A stretch of 64,000 nt of DNA from Eonycteris spelaea (GCA_003508835.1 PUFA01000007.1:14035001-14099000), one strand, 5' to 3'; numbered from the stretch's first letter, positions 30,706 to 43,698 are shown. The notes: generated by a model from the letters alone, not told the origin. A program made the numbers and translations.

Positions 30706-32359
30706 CTTAATAATGATTATAATAATAATTATCTTCTCAGTAGTAAATGGGTACAGTAAGTAATCAAAATAGCACTATGCATATAGCAAGAATTTAATGA
30801 CTCTAAGTTGTAATTTAATAATAATTATTATTAGAATAATAGCAATCTCTTCAATGTTACACTTTGCTATTATTACTACTCTTACGATGACATAGAGAAG
30901 AAAACTTAAGAATTCTAATTCTTTAGGCTTTGAGGGGGTCAGTTAAAGAGTGGTTGGCTTTATCATACAGAACCTTCTCACACAGCATTATCAAATGCTG
31001 ATGAGGCAGCTAAAGAACATGAGAAATGTGTAGAACTGGCATCTCATGACGTGTAACACCCCCCTGACTGCTCGCCTTGATAAGGCAACTGAATAGATGT
31101 CAGAAATCATTCCACAGGTCTGACCCCTGACTCACAATTGCTCTTCATCTCCCTGGATATGATGCTAAGTCTTTAGGAGTTTTGATTTCAGTGGATAGAA
31201 AACTTCCCCATCCACACCACCCTCCATCCCTGGGGAGAAGAAAGGCACAATTTTTATCCCATGACTCATCTGATTTCCTAGAAGATTCCCTTTCTTTCAA
31301 GGACTAGGTGGAAATGATGTTGGTACAGATGAAGAAAGGAGCTTTCACATATTTGCCCACGTTCAGGCATCATAATACAGAAATATGAACTGTAATGATG
31401 CTCACTCTGCTAGAAATCCTAGGAAACAAGAGGCCTATTCTCCTTCGTGTGATTTCATTTTTTTAAACTCTCAGCAAGCTCAGAATGGATCTCAAAGACT
31501 TTTAAAAAAATTTTTATAGCATTACATTGTGTATGATTTTAAATCTCCACACAAAAGAAATATTCAGAAACCTAGCAACGACTAAAAGTTGAAGAATCAG
31601 CACAATAACCAACAAGAACACATTATTTTACTAACATCCTTTCCATGTTTTAGAAGTACAATAAAACAATAATCTGAACAAGCCAGGTCTATTAAATGTG
31701 ATTCATGAACTTATGAGAAACATCTTTGTGATCTGACATCCTGAAGCCTTCGGGGTGCCCGCTCATTCCTGAAGTTTTAGTAAGAATTTACTATAGGCAC
31801 ATCTCCATGTTCAGTTTGGTGGAGACAAAAAAAAAAAATAAGTCAAGAACAGATTTTTGCACTTATATGGAGGGAGTAGAGGCCAAGGAAAAGAAGAGGA
31901 GAGAAAGAAGGTAGAATTTCAGTGGGAGGCATCACATGGAAATGGAAGAGGATCAGAGGGGGTTTGGGGAAGAAGGTGAGTAAGACTAGGAAATGCAGAG
32001 ATAAGGAATTTGTAAGCCAGAATTTCTGTGGATCATAGAACAAAGATGTGGTTTGACCTATTTTTTTTTTTCTAAGCTGGCCTATACAGGACCATCATAA
32101 GGGTCTAAGATGAATGCATGTAAAAATCTTTCTGTCAGATACAGGACACTAGAAGATTTCAGTGACTGAGGGTGGCCCAGTGACTGAAGGTGGCACAGCC
32201 TCCTTGATGAAGGAGTGGACACACATGCTGTCCTGGACAATGTGAGAGTTTAGAACCACTGATCACAAACACACACAAAACGAAGTGGAGACAGTGTCGC
32301 TTAGATTGGACGATTCACACACACAAACAAATTCCACCCACTCATACATTAGGATTTTG

Positions 32360-32560
32360 ATATCGGTATGCACTCCATCTCTGCCTCTTCCTAGCTATAG
32401 AATCTTAGGCAAGTTAATCCACCTCAGTGAGCCTCTGTTGCCTTTTCTGCAAGATGAGAATAATACTCCCTCTTTGCAGGGTTATTGGAATTATATTTGA
32501 TAGGTATCAAACACCAATCATGGCTCTGGGCAGATAAAGAGAAAAACAATAAATGACAGT
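32360..32560 (+). repeat. MIR SINE (plus)
   Basis: 'cttcctagctatagaatctt', 'aggcaagttaatccacctca', 'tctgcaagatgagaataata' and 'gcagggttattggaattata'. Confidence 0.8.
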
Positions 32561-32948
32561 TTTTATTATAATGACCGTCATGATGTCAAAGAATCACGAT
32601 TTAGTGTATCCAGACCACAGTTTTCTCTTCTGTAAAACTAGAGGGGGGGGGCAGATTCTCAAGAGCACTTCGAGTTCTACTATGCCCTCTGAGACTTCAC
32701 TTTTGCTTGCATGGTCTGAGGACTGCCTCCTTTTACTTCTATATGAGTCATGAGTAACCCAGGCCAAAGACACATTGCTTCTGGACACCAGTTATAGAAG
32801 CAGTGCTTCTTCCGCACGTGCTGGGTTGTGCCATCTCCCTGGTGTCTTGGGCTCATCTCAGTGTTTCCTGATGCTGCTCAGCTTCAGTAGTACTGATCAG
32901 TTTTTCTAACTTGTCTCCCTCTTTTTTGTTTGTTTGTTTTTTCTTCCA

Positions 32949-33285
32949 AGGCAGGGATCAGCAAACTCTTTATGTACAGGGCGAAACAGTAAATATTTTA
33001 GGTGTTGCAGGCACACAGTCTTGGTCGGAAACACTCAACTGCTGTTTAGCACAAAAGCAACCCTAGACAATACATGAACAAATAGGTGTGGCTGTGTTTA
33101 AATCAAACTTTATTTATGGGCTGAATGTGAATTTCATACAATTTCCATGTGTTATGAAAAATTATTACCCTTTTAATTTTTTTTTCAGTAAAATAAATAC
33201 ACAAAACCCATTCTTAATTCACAAACTTATATAAAACAAATGGCAGACAGGATTTGGCCCATAAGCTGTGATTTTCTAGCCCATT
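32949..33285 (+). mobile_element. Nonautonomous hAT-type DNA transposon relic
   Basis: 'gggatcagcaaactctttat', 'cagtaaatattttaggtgtt', 'taggtgtggctgtgtttaaa' and 'caggatttggcccataagct' follow a widespread eutherian element whose ends read 'tcagcaaact' and 'gtttgc'. Assignment to the Charlie group is from memory; target duplications were not identified. Confidence 0.7.
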
Positions 33286-33458
33286 TTCTAGAGGAAGCTC
33301 CAAGAAGATTTTCATCCCTTTCTCAAAGTCTTTCCAGAGAGCCTTTTGCTTGGTCTCTGCCCACCCGCTCTTTCCTGCTAGGAAGTCTCCAGTATTTCCG
33401 GGGAGCCCAGGACCTTCTCAAACCCCTACCATGATGAAGTAAGAACAGGCCCACTTAC

Positions 33459-33585
33459 CACATGATCATGATCACCAACTTCATCACAATCTCATTCAAA
33501 ATGTTGAAGAAATCCACCATCAGCTTGGCCTGCTCTCCCATCTTTCCCATGGCGATGCCAAAAGCAATGAAAAACCCTATCAGAC
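33459..33585 (-). CDS. SLC1A2: SLC1A2 exon 6: TM4c and TM5
   Basis: 127 nt: two bases of G244, L245 to M285 and two bases of W286. Translates to [20 protein letters not shown] followed by [20 protein letters not shown] and M. D261 of human is E here; the rest is unchanged. TM4c and TM5 belong to the scaffold (trimerisation) domain. Acceptor CCCAACAG, donor TG|GTAAGT. The only methionines give very short frames, so the exon is missed by a plain ORF scan and was found by homology and phase. Confidence 0.97.
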
Positions 33586-36500
33586 CTGTTGGGTGAACAA
33601 CATTACACAGAAGGACAAATTACAAAGTATGTTTTTCTTCTTGTTCTTTACCATTCCCAATGTATGGAGACACATATTTGCTGCCTGTTACCCTAGAATT
33701 AGGCATTAAAAGACAAAAGCATTTGATGTCACACTGAAAATACCTTTTCCCCTGGGTCATTATGGCTTTCCTTAACACTTTTCACCTGAGCAAGTTGAAC
33801 TGTCATCAGTGTTAGGTCCTTGAAGAAAGTAAATTCATTTTCATTCCAAATTTAAAAGTACTCTCTTCTCTTGCCTCCTCACTTATGAAATCATGTGGAA
33901 GCAGATTTTATAAGTACATAGTTTAATAAGAAAGGCTTGTTGGAACTTGAGAATTAGCATGCAAACTTTGGAGCCAATATTAACATAGCAAAGACCAATT
34001 AGCCATTAAAGTCTCTGCCAGGGTTATGACTGCATTGGTTTGGTGTTAGACTAAATTAATGCATGGCTGGTATGTTTCGCTCTAGGAAAATTCTAAATGT
34101 AAAATTATTTTTCTGTGGCTACATGCCTAATGTGAAAAGGAAGAGGAATGCAGAGAAATCAAATGGAAAGCCAAGAGAAATCCAAAACAGTTGGGAAACC
34201 CCAACTGACCCAGTTTGTTTTGGTTTAACCTGTTTTTTATTAATGCATCATAATTCTTTTCATAGTCAAAATGGTTAGGATGCACTTTTATATTGCATTT
34301 TTTTTTCAGGATCTTAAAGACAGAACATAGACTTACTTCATAGCTCCTCAGCTCTGTCCTTCCTTCACTTGCTATCATTTAGCTTCCATCTAAGTCCAGC
34401 ACCACCTCAGCCTCCAGGGTCAATCCAAACCCCAAGCCAGAAGGATGTGAGGAGCTCCATTCCTACCTCTTGCCATCAGCATACAATTGCACTAGGTTAT
34501 AAACCAACTCCAGCACTCAACCTTGGGTGCTATTTCTGTGTTGGCCTTTGCCTCATTCATTCCCTGCACATGAGTTTGTAGTCCTGGGAGCCTACCTTAT
34601 ACTTGAGTTCGTCCAACGCCTGGCTTTTCTCTCCTCACAGCCCCCTGACCAGCCTGGAGTCTCACCCAGACATACCTCGAGAACTGGGTGTACTTCCTGG
34701 GTAACAGATGTCCACATTACTATCTGGGGGTTATCTGCACTTCTGAATGCCAGGCGCCATGTGCCCCCCACCCCCCACCCCATACACATTCTGGGCCTAT
34801 TTCTGCCAATCTCAGGGCTCTCATTCGATGACTATAGATCAATGTCACTATCTCTTTGGCTACAGGAACTTGCTGCTCATCCGACTCTTTCTCTGAACTG
34901 TAGTATGGGTCAGCTTCTCTTCCCCTTCTCTCTCTCCTCTTCCCCACCCCTACCCTGTTCTAGTTAGACAGGCCTAATTTCCAGTCCTCCTCTCTGATGT
35001 CCAGTTTCTTGTGTCCAGTTATGCCTGGGGTTTGGAGCTCTATCAGGTAGATAATAGCATTATAACCGGCTTCTCTTAGAGTAGAATCCTTTCTCTCTGA
35101 ATTTCTGATTTTACCTTTGCCCTAGTCACCAGAACCACTCATCTCCCTACCCCAAGCACATATCAATCCAGAATGTACAACTGCCCATTGCTGGGCCCTT
35201 TCTCTTCAGCAAAAAGAATCTAGCACTTGCACTTGGGGTTATTTATCCTCAACGTTTACTATATCTCTTTTTCAGCTCTTTGCTAGAAAGATTGATGAGC
35301 GACTTACAAGGGATTTATTGGCCATAAAGACAAAGGCTTAGTGAGAATCAGATCCAGGAAAGAGAGGTCTAGTTCTGCAGCAATGTATGAAATCAAATCC
35401 AGACGATTCCCAAGCCCTTCTCTCCAGGCCATGGAGAGAAATTTGTGAGGTGTGTGGTGAGAAATAATCTGAATATTCTGGCTGAGAATAGCTAGTGTTA
35501 CTTGGCTAATTCCATTTGGAGATTTTAAGAGAATATAGCAAGTTGTCAAGGTCCAAAAAAACTGGAAAAAAAAAAAGTGGCCCTTGCAGGGTCAGCAGAC
35601 ACTGACTATATCTGTGAGTATGAGACAGGGATGTTTAAAGGAACAATCTCTCACGGGAGTTGATTTAAGTGGTTGGGATTACAATGAAGCCCAGAAGTAC
35701 TCTGGAGTTTTTCTGGGAGAGAAATGAATCTTTAAAGAAGTGGGAGACCAAAGCCAGGATTTTATCTCTACTTATTGCAATGCTTGATCCTTGGGACTTT
35801 CCAAAGCCAAAACACACAAAAAAACAAAGAAAGCCACCATCTCTGCATTTGGAAAGCCATGGAAAGAACCTTATTTCAGCTGTGATTTCTAAATGGAAAG
35901 TTTCTCAACAGTCTAACTTCCCTTGGCTTTCCAGAGATTCAAACTGCACTTGGAAACTGAGGTCTAGCTTGTCATTGCCATCTGTAAACAATGCCTCATT
36001 GAACTCGCCCACTGGAACAGTGGTGTTTCATAGGAACAGAGCCCTCTTAGACTTGGTCATTGGGGTTGAGAGAGCAGTGAGTTGTGTTGAAACTCCCTGG
36101 TACAGTCAAAGGTCACGTGACTTCCCAGAATTCACTGAGAATCTGAAAGTCTTCTGAATGATTCACTTCAAAGCTTTGACCCCATTACTGGAGGCTTCAA
36201 CTTCCTCCAGAGTGTAGAGAAGATAGAGGAGTCACTTTGACCCCAGGGTTTGGGAAACCAAGGGGAGTTGGGAAGGCCCTGAAGGGGTCCCAGATATCCA
36301 GACAATGAGAGACAAGAGCTATTCATGGGGGGATGCGGAGGATATTTGCAAACTCTCCACCTCAGAGAACTCTCCCATTGTCTCCTCTCTCCTGCCTGCT
36401 CTCGCCTCACACTGATTGTGAACAGTGTTTATTGATCTTCCCTTGCCTGGCAACATAGTCAGCTTATCTCCACCCTTGCTCTCACTTATCCAAGCTGCTT

Positions 36501-36624
36501 CCTGTCATACCAAAAAGTAAAAATAAAAATAAAAAAAAGATCCCTTACTGAAGAGTCTGCTTTTCAGTAGCTGGGCAATCCTGCCCCTCTACCTCTTTCT
36601 CTTGACCCTTCTGGATGAGTAAGG

Positions 36625-36701
36625 AGTAAGGTTATCAAACTCAAAAGCAAACAAACAAACAAATAGGATACCCAGTTAAAATGCGAATTTCAGATAAATA
36701 A

Positions 36702-36751
<50 letters not shown>

Positions 36752-36850
36752 TACACACATATACACATGTATAATTATATCCCATGCAGCATTTGAGACA
36801 TGCATGATCCATGCTTGCATGGATCACCATACTTCCTCCACCCAGATTCC
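36625..36850. repeat. Old DNA-transposon-like repeat with (AT)n insertion
   Basis: 'aggatacccagttaaaatgc', 'gaatttcagataaataatga' and 'cccatgcagcatttgagaca' match a common nonautonomous element. The usual AT-rich middle is replaced by an (AT)n run at 36704-36750. Family not assigned. Confidence 0.45.
36704..36750. repeat. (AT)n microsatellite
   Basis: About 23 AT units, self-complementary. Confidence 0.97.
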
Positions 36851-37039
36851 CCATCTTTCCCGGCTTATGGCCAAATGTCCCTCTTTCTTGTCTTGGGGAT
36901 ACCATTCTGATAATGGATGGGGGTTATGGTGGGGTGTAGACAACGGGTGGGTGGGGAGTAAGCTGAGAAAACGAGTTAGCCACATGATGGGGAGTCGCTA
37001 GTCTCTGTGGAGCTGTCCACCCGCCTTTAACGATGACTG

Positions 37040-37240
37040 CAACTCACATGAATTAAGCACGTGGCATGTACTATTGGGCTCTTCATGCACAATTTCACTT
37101 AATCTTCATAATGATCTACAAGAAAAATGCCAATCCCATCCCCAGTTTATAAATGAAGCGCAAGAAGCGGGGCAACTTGCCCTCGGTCAGATAACCAGTG
37201 AGTGGTCCATAAGAGACCCAAACCTCATCTGTCTAACTAT
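37040..37240 (-). repeat. MIR SINE (minus)
   Basis: 'caatttcacttaatcttcat', 'catccccagtttataaatga' and 'cggtcagataaccagtgagt' in reverse-MIR order. Confidence 0.75.
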
Positions 37241-37867
37241 AGAGTCAAAGAACATCTGGGATGGCATTCTAAGAAGAGCCCAGGCTGGGGGAAAGGGTTC
37301 ACTGGAATTCCAGAAAGTTACACAAGGTAACCTCCTTTTGATAAGCTCCTTTTGGCACCAATGTCAACACTCTCCACTCCTGATAGCATTGCATTTGTTT
37401 ACAGACTGTGGGAGCTGGGGTGGGGCACCCCCCAGGCCTAGCACAGAAGTGGTATACAAAGTCAGCTCAAAAAAAAAAAATCCTTAAGAAATGAAAGAAT
37501 CAGTACACAACTGATTCTTCCTGAAATGGAGAGTCAGAGAAAATGACTTGCCAACATCACGCAAAAAGGGAATGTGCCCAATGAACATTTAGTCCTGTCG
37601 CTTTTCCCTTACCTGGCCTCTAGCTGTCCTGGCCCCTGATGGTATTGCTTCTGCCCATCTCCCTCTTCCTTAAGCTTTCAGCTTAGTCCCAGTGACCCTC
37701 CAACCACTCCCCAGAGAGAGCCTCCTGCTCCACCTAGAGGACAGCTGAATGACTGGTTTCTTGGGAGGGGAGTGCGGGATGCAGAGGTGCTGAGATGCAG
37801 AAAAGGCTGGCCTCCGTCACGGAGGCGGAGGTGCCTCTCCCAGAGAGATGAAGACCAGGTAGCGTAC

Positions 37868-38036
37868 CTAGGACATTCATGCCGTCCTTGAACTCCAGGC
37901 CCTTCTTGACAACCACCTTCGTTTCCTCGGGTGCCTCCGTTGCAGTCTCGGTCAACAGGGACACAACAGAATTGGTGACGTTGCTCTCCTCTTCTGACTG
38001 AGGGGCCACCAGGACTTTCTTGGTCACTGTTTGAAT
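37868..38036 (-). CDS. SLC1A2: SLC1A2 exon 5: large extracellular loop and start of TM4c
   Basis: 169 nt: I188 to L243 and one base of G244. Encodes [40 protein letters not shown] and [16 protein letters not shown]. The ends match human exactly; the middle is the fast-evolving extracellular loop between TM4 segments that carries the N-glycans. Sequon N206-V-T is present. The second human sequon, N216-E-T, is T216-E-T, so that site is lost. N209-S-V is not a sequon. Length is unchanged from human. Acceptor CCATTAG, donor CTAG|GTACGC. Confidence 0.97.
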
Positions 38037-39514
38037 CTAATGGAGTGGGAAAAAAAACACATAAAGATGAGGTTTGGTCTAAAAGGTCATCAAAAGCCTG
38101 GCCACTTACATATTTTAAAGTTTCCAGCTATGTTAAAAATAATTAAGAAATGCCAAAGCCAGGGTTTGAAAATTGGGGAATATTTTTTTATGTTTGTGTT
38201 TAACAAAGTGATGCTTTATTACACAAATACAGTGGGGTACAATTGTCCTCATCCCATGATAACACAGGATTTGTAACATTTATTTGTAATGTACGGTAAG
38301 CAGTAGGACCCAGTCATGGGACACAAGTTTCCAGATGGATGTCTGTTTTTTTAATTCTCTGTACCTCAGAGACATAATCAAATGTCCAACATGAATATTC
38401 TTCATAATCGTGAGACCCAGGTGGATAACCCTCCTGGCATCTTATGGTGGGACCCAGATCTAGTCAAGAATAGGAGGACAAGGGTCGTGATGAGGGTTGA
38501 TCAGCACCTCAGGATCCAGCCACCTGTGTTGCTCCTTCCTGCCTGGTTCCTGTCAGAGAGTCTTCAACGCCTCTGGGTCCTTCCAGTGCCAGGCTTTGCT
38601 GGGGACCTCCACTTGGGTGCCACATGTGCCAGCTGCCAGCAGCTACCACAGCAGGGGTGTTAGCTTGTATTTTAGACGCAAACGTATGGGAGGACGATAC
38701 CTGCTCCTTCTGGAAAGCGATGTCAAGACCTGCGCAATGTTCCCCAAGCATCTCTGTGCAAATGGCCTCCCAGGCACCTCTCATGCTATTCCTCATATCT
38801 GTGGCAGCCGTCCTATTTTTAAAGGTGCCAGGCACCCTGCATGCAGAGTGCTGTGAAAACTCACATCTGAGCCCGGAGAAACACTACCTCCAGGGACATT
38901 AAAATAGAACTTATGCACAATCCTAGAATGTCAGTGCCGGCACATAGTAGGCAACAGATGGCTGAACTCTGAATAGAGATGAAAGAGGAAGCATGGAGAA
39001 CTCAAGTGAGTTGTCAGACAACATAGATTTATGGGCAGAGTCGGGACTTCACCTCAGATGGCCTGACCACCACTGAGTTCTTTTCACTATGTGCACCCAA
39101 TCCTACTGCAGCTGGGCCCAAGAGTAAGCAATGCTTAACTGCCCATTTATCTGCAGTGGGAAGGAAGGGAGCACAGAGTCTGAGGTGAGACAGGGTGCTC
39201 TCTGTTCCAGCCTGGCCACATGCATTTATTCAGGGAGGGTGGAAACTCGGCTGAGTGTGTGAGGGATAATGGGCAGGCACAGGGTCCTTGGTCTGGGCAA
39301 AACTGGTGTAAAATGAGAATGAAGGAGTGCTCAGAAGGGAAGCTTCCATAAGCAATAGAGTCATGTGCCCAGGAGCAAAGAAGGAACCAGAAGCCAACTG
39401 TAGACCCATCCTGAAAATGTTAAAGAAGCCAAGGCTTGAGTTCAAGGGCTTCCAGGATCAGGTGGGAGGCCAGGTGTCCATGTCTGACATCTATTACCTC
39501 TTATGTTAAGAGCA

Positions 39515-39620
39515 GTCCCTCAGGCTCACAGGGCTAAGTAACTAACCCCAGGACAGACAGCTAGTAGTTGCGAAAGCAGGCTTCAAAATGAGTGCTGTGT
39601 GACTCCAACATCCAGCTTCT
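39515..39620 (-). repeat. MIR SINE fragment (minus)
   Basis: 'gggctaagtaactaacccca' and 'gacagctagtagttgcgaaa' fit the 5' half of reverse MIR. Confidence 0.6.
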
Positions 39621-39929
39621 GAACAGCACAGGCCAGTGGCTTGAGCTACAGGTGGGGAGATAGGGTTACTGAAACACAGGCCTGGTTCTCTACCTGAGCC
39701 CTCAGTTTAGTGCTTGTGTGGGCAGGACAATCCCACCTGGGTGCCAGCTTCAGTCTACCTGAGTCCAAGCTACCATGGTCTCTCACCTTAAAACCTGTAA
39801 AAGTTACTCAGTGACCTTTGCACATCTCTTCTTGTCCACCTACAATCACCAGGTAAGTACAGCTACCTAGAGCTTTGTCTATATCCATCGTGCCAGATCG
39901 TTCTTTTAAAAAGAGAAAAAACAGTCATC

Positions 39930-40480
39930 TCCCTGCCTAAAACTCTCTTAGAATAAGGACCCAATCTGACCCTTGTCCCCAAGCCCTGCTGGAGCTGGGT
40001 TTTGCTTCCTCCACTCCCCACCCACTAGGCTTCCTTATCATCTCTGAACATACTACGTACTTTCCAGCTTCTGCAAGCCTGTGCCTCTGCTGAGCAGGCC
40101 CTTCGCCCAGTTCTCAGCCTGGCTCACTCTGACCCCTCAGCGTCTCAGCTCGGAAGGCTCCCCCAGCTACTGTTCACCATCATCCTGCATCCAGCCCTCA
40201 GAGCACACTTATCTTAATTTTAAAGTATCTCGTGAATGAATGAATGAATGAATGAATGAATAGAAATAGAAATAGAGATAGAAATAGAAATAATAGAAAT
40301 AGAAGAAATAAAGCGTCTCGTGTGTTTACCTGAAGTTATTTCTGGTCTATACCCCCTCAGCCAATGTAAGTAAACTCCACAGGGCAGGGACCCTGACTCT
40401 CATTCCCTTGGCATCCTGTCACAGGAGAGACCCTGGCCCCCAGGAGGGGCTCACTATATCTGCTGAACGAGCAAACACAG
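39930..40480 (+). repeat. L2 LINE 3' region (plus), split by microsatellite
   Basis: 'catctccctgcctaaaactc', 'cttctgcaagcctgtgcctc', then a (TGAA)n/(GAAATA)n tract, then 'gtaagtaaactccacagggc' and 'agggaccctgactctcattc'. The order is that of L2 on both sides of the tract. Confidence 0.75.
40231..40312. repeat. (TGAA)n plus (GAAATA)n compound microsatellite
   Basis: Six or so TGAA units followed by irregular GAAATA units. Confidence 0.93.
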
Positions 40481-42019
40481 ATCACTGAATTCCCTAGAGG
40501 AAAAGACCCTCTGTTGCCCCCATCACTGGGCATGATTGAATGTGGTCAGGCCACATCTTATAGCTGTTGATCTCTTGGAAACCTCACCTTGGTTCAGAGT
40601 CAGCCCTAAGCAGCAAGCAGGAAGCCTCGCTGCTCTTGGAGATACAGGTCATGGCACCTTGGGTAAGGCAGCTTCTGCTCTGGGGACATCGCACCTTCTT
40701 CACGTCATTGTGTCTAACCGATCAGGACGGCCCCTCCACGCAGAGAAGCAATCTGAAATCACTTCCAGCTGTACCCCACAGGCAGGAAGGCACCTCTCCA
40801 TGCCCTTTCTCCCTGATAATGTAGTGTCACCCTATAAGAGTCCCCCTTCTTCTAACCCTCTTCGAGGTCCTCCTAAGCCCATGGAATACCTGCTGTTTTA
40901 AGCTCCCTTTCCTCGGGACTGCCTGAGTCTCGCTGAAAGAATCTGTACCTCCCCGACCCTGGGGTAAACGATTCTACACACTTTACTGCTGATTGTACAA
41001 GCCCAAAGGAACTGTGGCTCTGGGCTTAGCTGGGGGACTAAAGGCCCATTCCTCATATAAATTTGCCACTGGAGTGGTGGGTTCAGGATGGGGCTGGGGC
41101 AGGGAATGGCACGGTCCTCTTCTAATGTCATACAGTGCCCCCTTGTCATCGACAGCTCTATGCAGAGAGGTCACTGAGCGTAAGCATGGCCAACACCATA
41201 AAAACTCACCCCAAGATCAGAGCAACAGCTCTGAGTGCCTGCCTGGTTCTCAGTCCTACCTAGGGACTGACTTCCTGCATGGAGCATCTGTCCCTCCCCC
41301 CGTCCCTCATGCTATGCCCCTACCCCCCACCCCCAGTCTTCTACCAGCTTCGTCTGGCTTCTATCAGCTACAGTTTCGGAGCGCTCTTTCCAAAATAGTA
41401 AGAATAGACTTGGCACCCAGTTGTGTCTATCACCTCAAAACAGGCAAATTCATCTTTCTAAGCAGCTGGCTGAGGGGCAAAAACATTATACACAGAGCGT
41501 GCCATTAAGCACCGCCTTCCCGAGCCTGTTTCTATTTGCTTCCCATCCACCGTCCCCTGCCTGGAATGGCTTCCATTAATATACTTCTCTGCTACAAATG
41601 CCACCACAGTGGCACTGGACATCGGAGAACATACCCCACTCGGAGTAATCTGGGCTCAGCAGTGGTTGGAAATTGCATTTGGGGGCAGTTGGGTGGGGCT
41701 GGGAATACAGACTTTTCCTCCAAGTGATCTGTTTCCTGAGTTCATTCCATGATTCCCTGGCTGAAGGAAGCTTCTTGGTTTAGTTTAGTCCCCACTTGGG
41801 CTAATGGAAACTGAGGTAATATTCCAACCACTAACTGGCCTGAAGGCCAGACAACAGGCTGGTAAATGGGTCTCAGGTAGCCATGTCCGTGGTTACACTC
41901 AACAGAGAATCATCCGTTTTAAAGAATCACAAGTTTTTAAAAATAGATATGCCCGTGTGCACAGGCTAGAAGTATACATTGCTGCCAACTTTTGTAGGGC
42001 CGTTTTATAACATCCAGCA

Positions 42020-42345
42020 CATTCAAAACTAAACAATCTCTTCGCAGGACATTTTAGCTTCTAGGAATTTACCCTCTAGAAATACTATGTAATCATGAAA
42101 AAAGAAGAGCAAGAGAGAGAGAGAACGCTAAAATACTTTTAAATGAAAAAGCAAGGAGCAACACGGTACGTACAATGCAATACTACTGTGTTGAATTCTT
42201 TAAAGATTATTCACACAGGCATAACACGTATATGGGGGAGAAAATCCTCAACATTTGTAGCTGTTAGAAAGGGAAGTGGAAACCTGATTTTTTTTTCTTA
42301 ACGCACATCTACACGATTTAAACTTTTGCAGTCCTCATGTATTAC
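42020..42345. repeat. Probable old L1 3' fragment
   Basis: 'gcttctaggaatttaccctc' and 'taaatgaaaaagcaaggagc' resemble the L1M 3' region. Strongly diverged. Confidence 0.4.
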
Positions 42346-42354
42346 TTCCATGTT

Positions 42355-42475
42355 TAAAAAATACCCAATCCCGGGCCCACCCTGAAGATTCTGATTCTGT
42401 AGAGCATGCATATTTTTTTTTTTAACACACTACGTGTGGTTTTGCTAGACTGCCAAAACCGAGAACCACTGGGCA
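42355..42475 (+). repeat. MER5-like hAT element, 3' part
   Basis: 'cccgggcccaccctgaagat' and 'tctgattctgtagagcatgc' then 'ccgagaaccactggg', the last matching the hAT terminal motif. Confidence 0.6.
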
Positions 42476-42759
42476 TTCTAGAGGGCTGTGGGCAAGGGTG
42501 ACAAAAATGTGCTCTAGGACAATGCAGAAACAGGAACAAAAGAGAAGGGAAGAGAAGAAAAAGAAGTGGGCTCCCAGAGCAAAGAGTTATTACATGAGCT
42601 GAAAAGAGGAAAGATTAAATAAAAAGAAACCCAGATGACCCCGATCCCCAAATTCTGCCCCAGATCACCTCATACACCCTTAGACAGAGATAATTATGAA
42701 AATCACTCCCCAGAGCTGGTTCACTGAAACAGACTCTAAGTTACCACCTGGATAACTTA

Positions 42760-43080
<321 letters not shown>

Positions 43081-43238
43081 TTACGTGATGTTTCTATCAA
43101 TTACTCATCTCTGCATACTTATAACATGGCTTCCTATGACTCAGATGCATTAATGGTTAAATAAACCTCCTACTAAATGTTTGGTCAATCCCATGGTTTG
43201 CAATTCTATTTTCCAAGGACATTTTTGAGATTCTAGAG

Positions 43239-43458
43239 CAGCTATTCCCAGCTGTCTGGCACCAGGGACCAGTGGTCCTATGAGAATCTAATGCCTGATG
43301 ATCCGAGGTGGAGCTGAGGCAGTAATGCTAGTGCTGGGGAGCAGCTGCAAATACAGATGGCCGCTTGCTTTCCTGCTGTTCACCTCCTGCTGTGTGGCCC
43401 ATTTCCTAACAAGCCACGGACCAGTACTGGTCCACAGCCCAGGCGATAGGGACCCCCA
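43239..43458. mobile_element. Nonautonomous hAT element with 8-9 bp target duplication
   Basis: The element body ('ctatgagaatctaatgcctg', 'aggtggagctgaggcagtaa', 'ctcctgctgtgtggcccatt', 'gccacggaccagtactggtc') matches a common eutherian hAT-type repeat. It is bracketed by direct repeats ATTCTAGAG at 43230-43238 and 43458-43466, as expected for hAT 8-bp duplications plus one shared base. The end near 43239 starts CAG. Confidence 0.8.
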
Positions 43459-43653
43459 TTCTAGAGAACTGGGGAAAGTTGGAGGTCTCTGGTTCAGAGT
43501 TTTTAAACTGATCGATGACTACTTTTTTGTTAGTCGCAACAGCGAGTTAAAATAAAGTTGGGTAAATTCAATTTTTTAATTCTGAGATTATGTTCTTCCC
43601 ACTTATTTGGTGTGGAAATATCCTTTCTTTTAGGAAGTGATGGTACTGATGTG

Positions 43654-43656
<3 letters not shown>

Positions 43657-43692
<36 letters not shown>
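43657..43692. repeat. T36 homopolymer
   Basis: 36 consecutive T followed by ACTTTTTTC. Long enough to be unreliable in length. Confidence 0.97.

Positions 43693-43698
<6 letters not shown>

Larger units (their letters stand above)
25838..33458 (-). other. SLC1A2: Intron 6 of SLC1A2
   Basis: About 7.6 kb, GTAAGT donor and TTTTTCAG acceptor. Holds a (GA)n microsatellite, MIRs, an L2 end, a MER5-like element and a hAT relic, listed separately. No other gene seen; 26900-28780 and 31000-32300 have no recognisable element. Confidence 0.93.
33586..37867 (-). other. SLC1A2: Intron 5 of SLC1A2
   Basis: About 4.3 kb, GTACGC donor after exon 5 (weaker than its neighbours) and CAACAG acceptor before exon 6. 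Contains an (AT)n microsatellite within an older AT-rich repeat and a MIR; 33700-36600 shows nothing I can name. Confidence 0.93.

Noticed and set aside
34527..34967. 146-codon plus-strand frame in intron 5
   Set aside because: Low-complexity proline/serine/leucine composition and an overlapping minus frame; no homology recognised.
35669..36157. 162-codon plus-strand frame in intron 5
   Set aside because: No recognisable product, no domain pattern, no splice or promoter context.
40993..41508. 171-codon plus-strand frame, the longest in the window
   Set aside because: No recognisable domain or homology, antisense to SLC1A2 in intron 4, in a stop-poor C-rich region. I treat it as chance.
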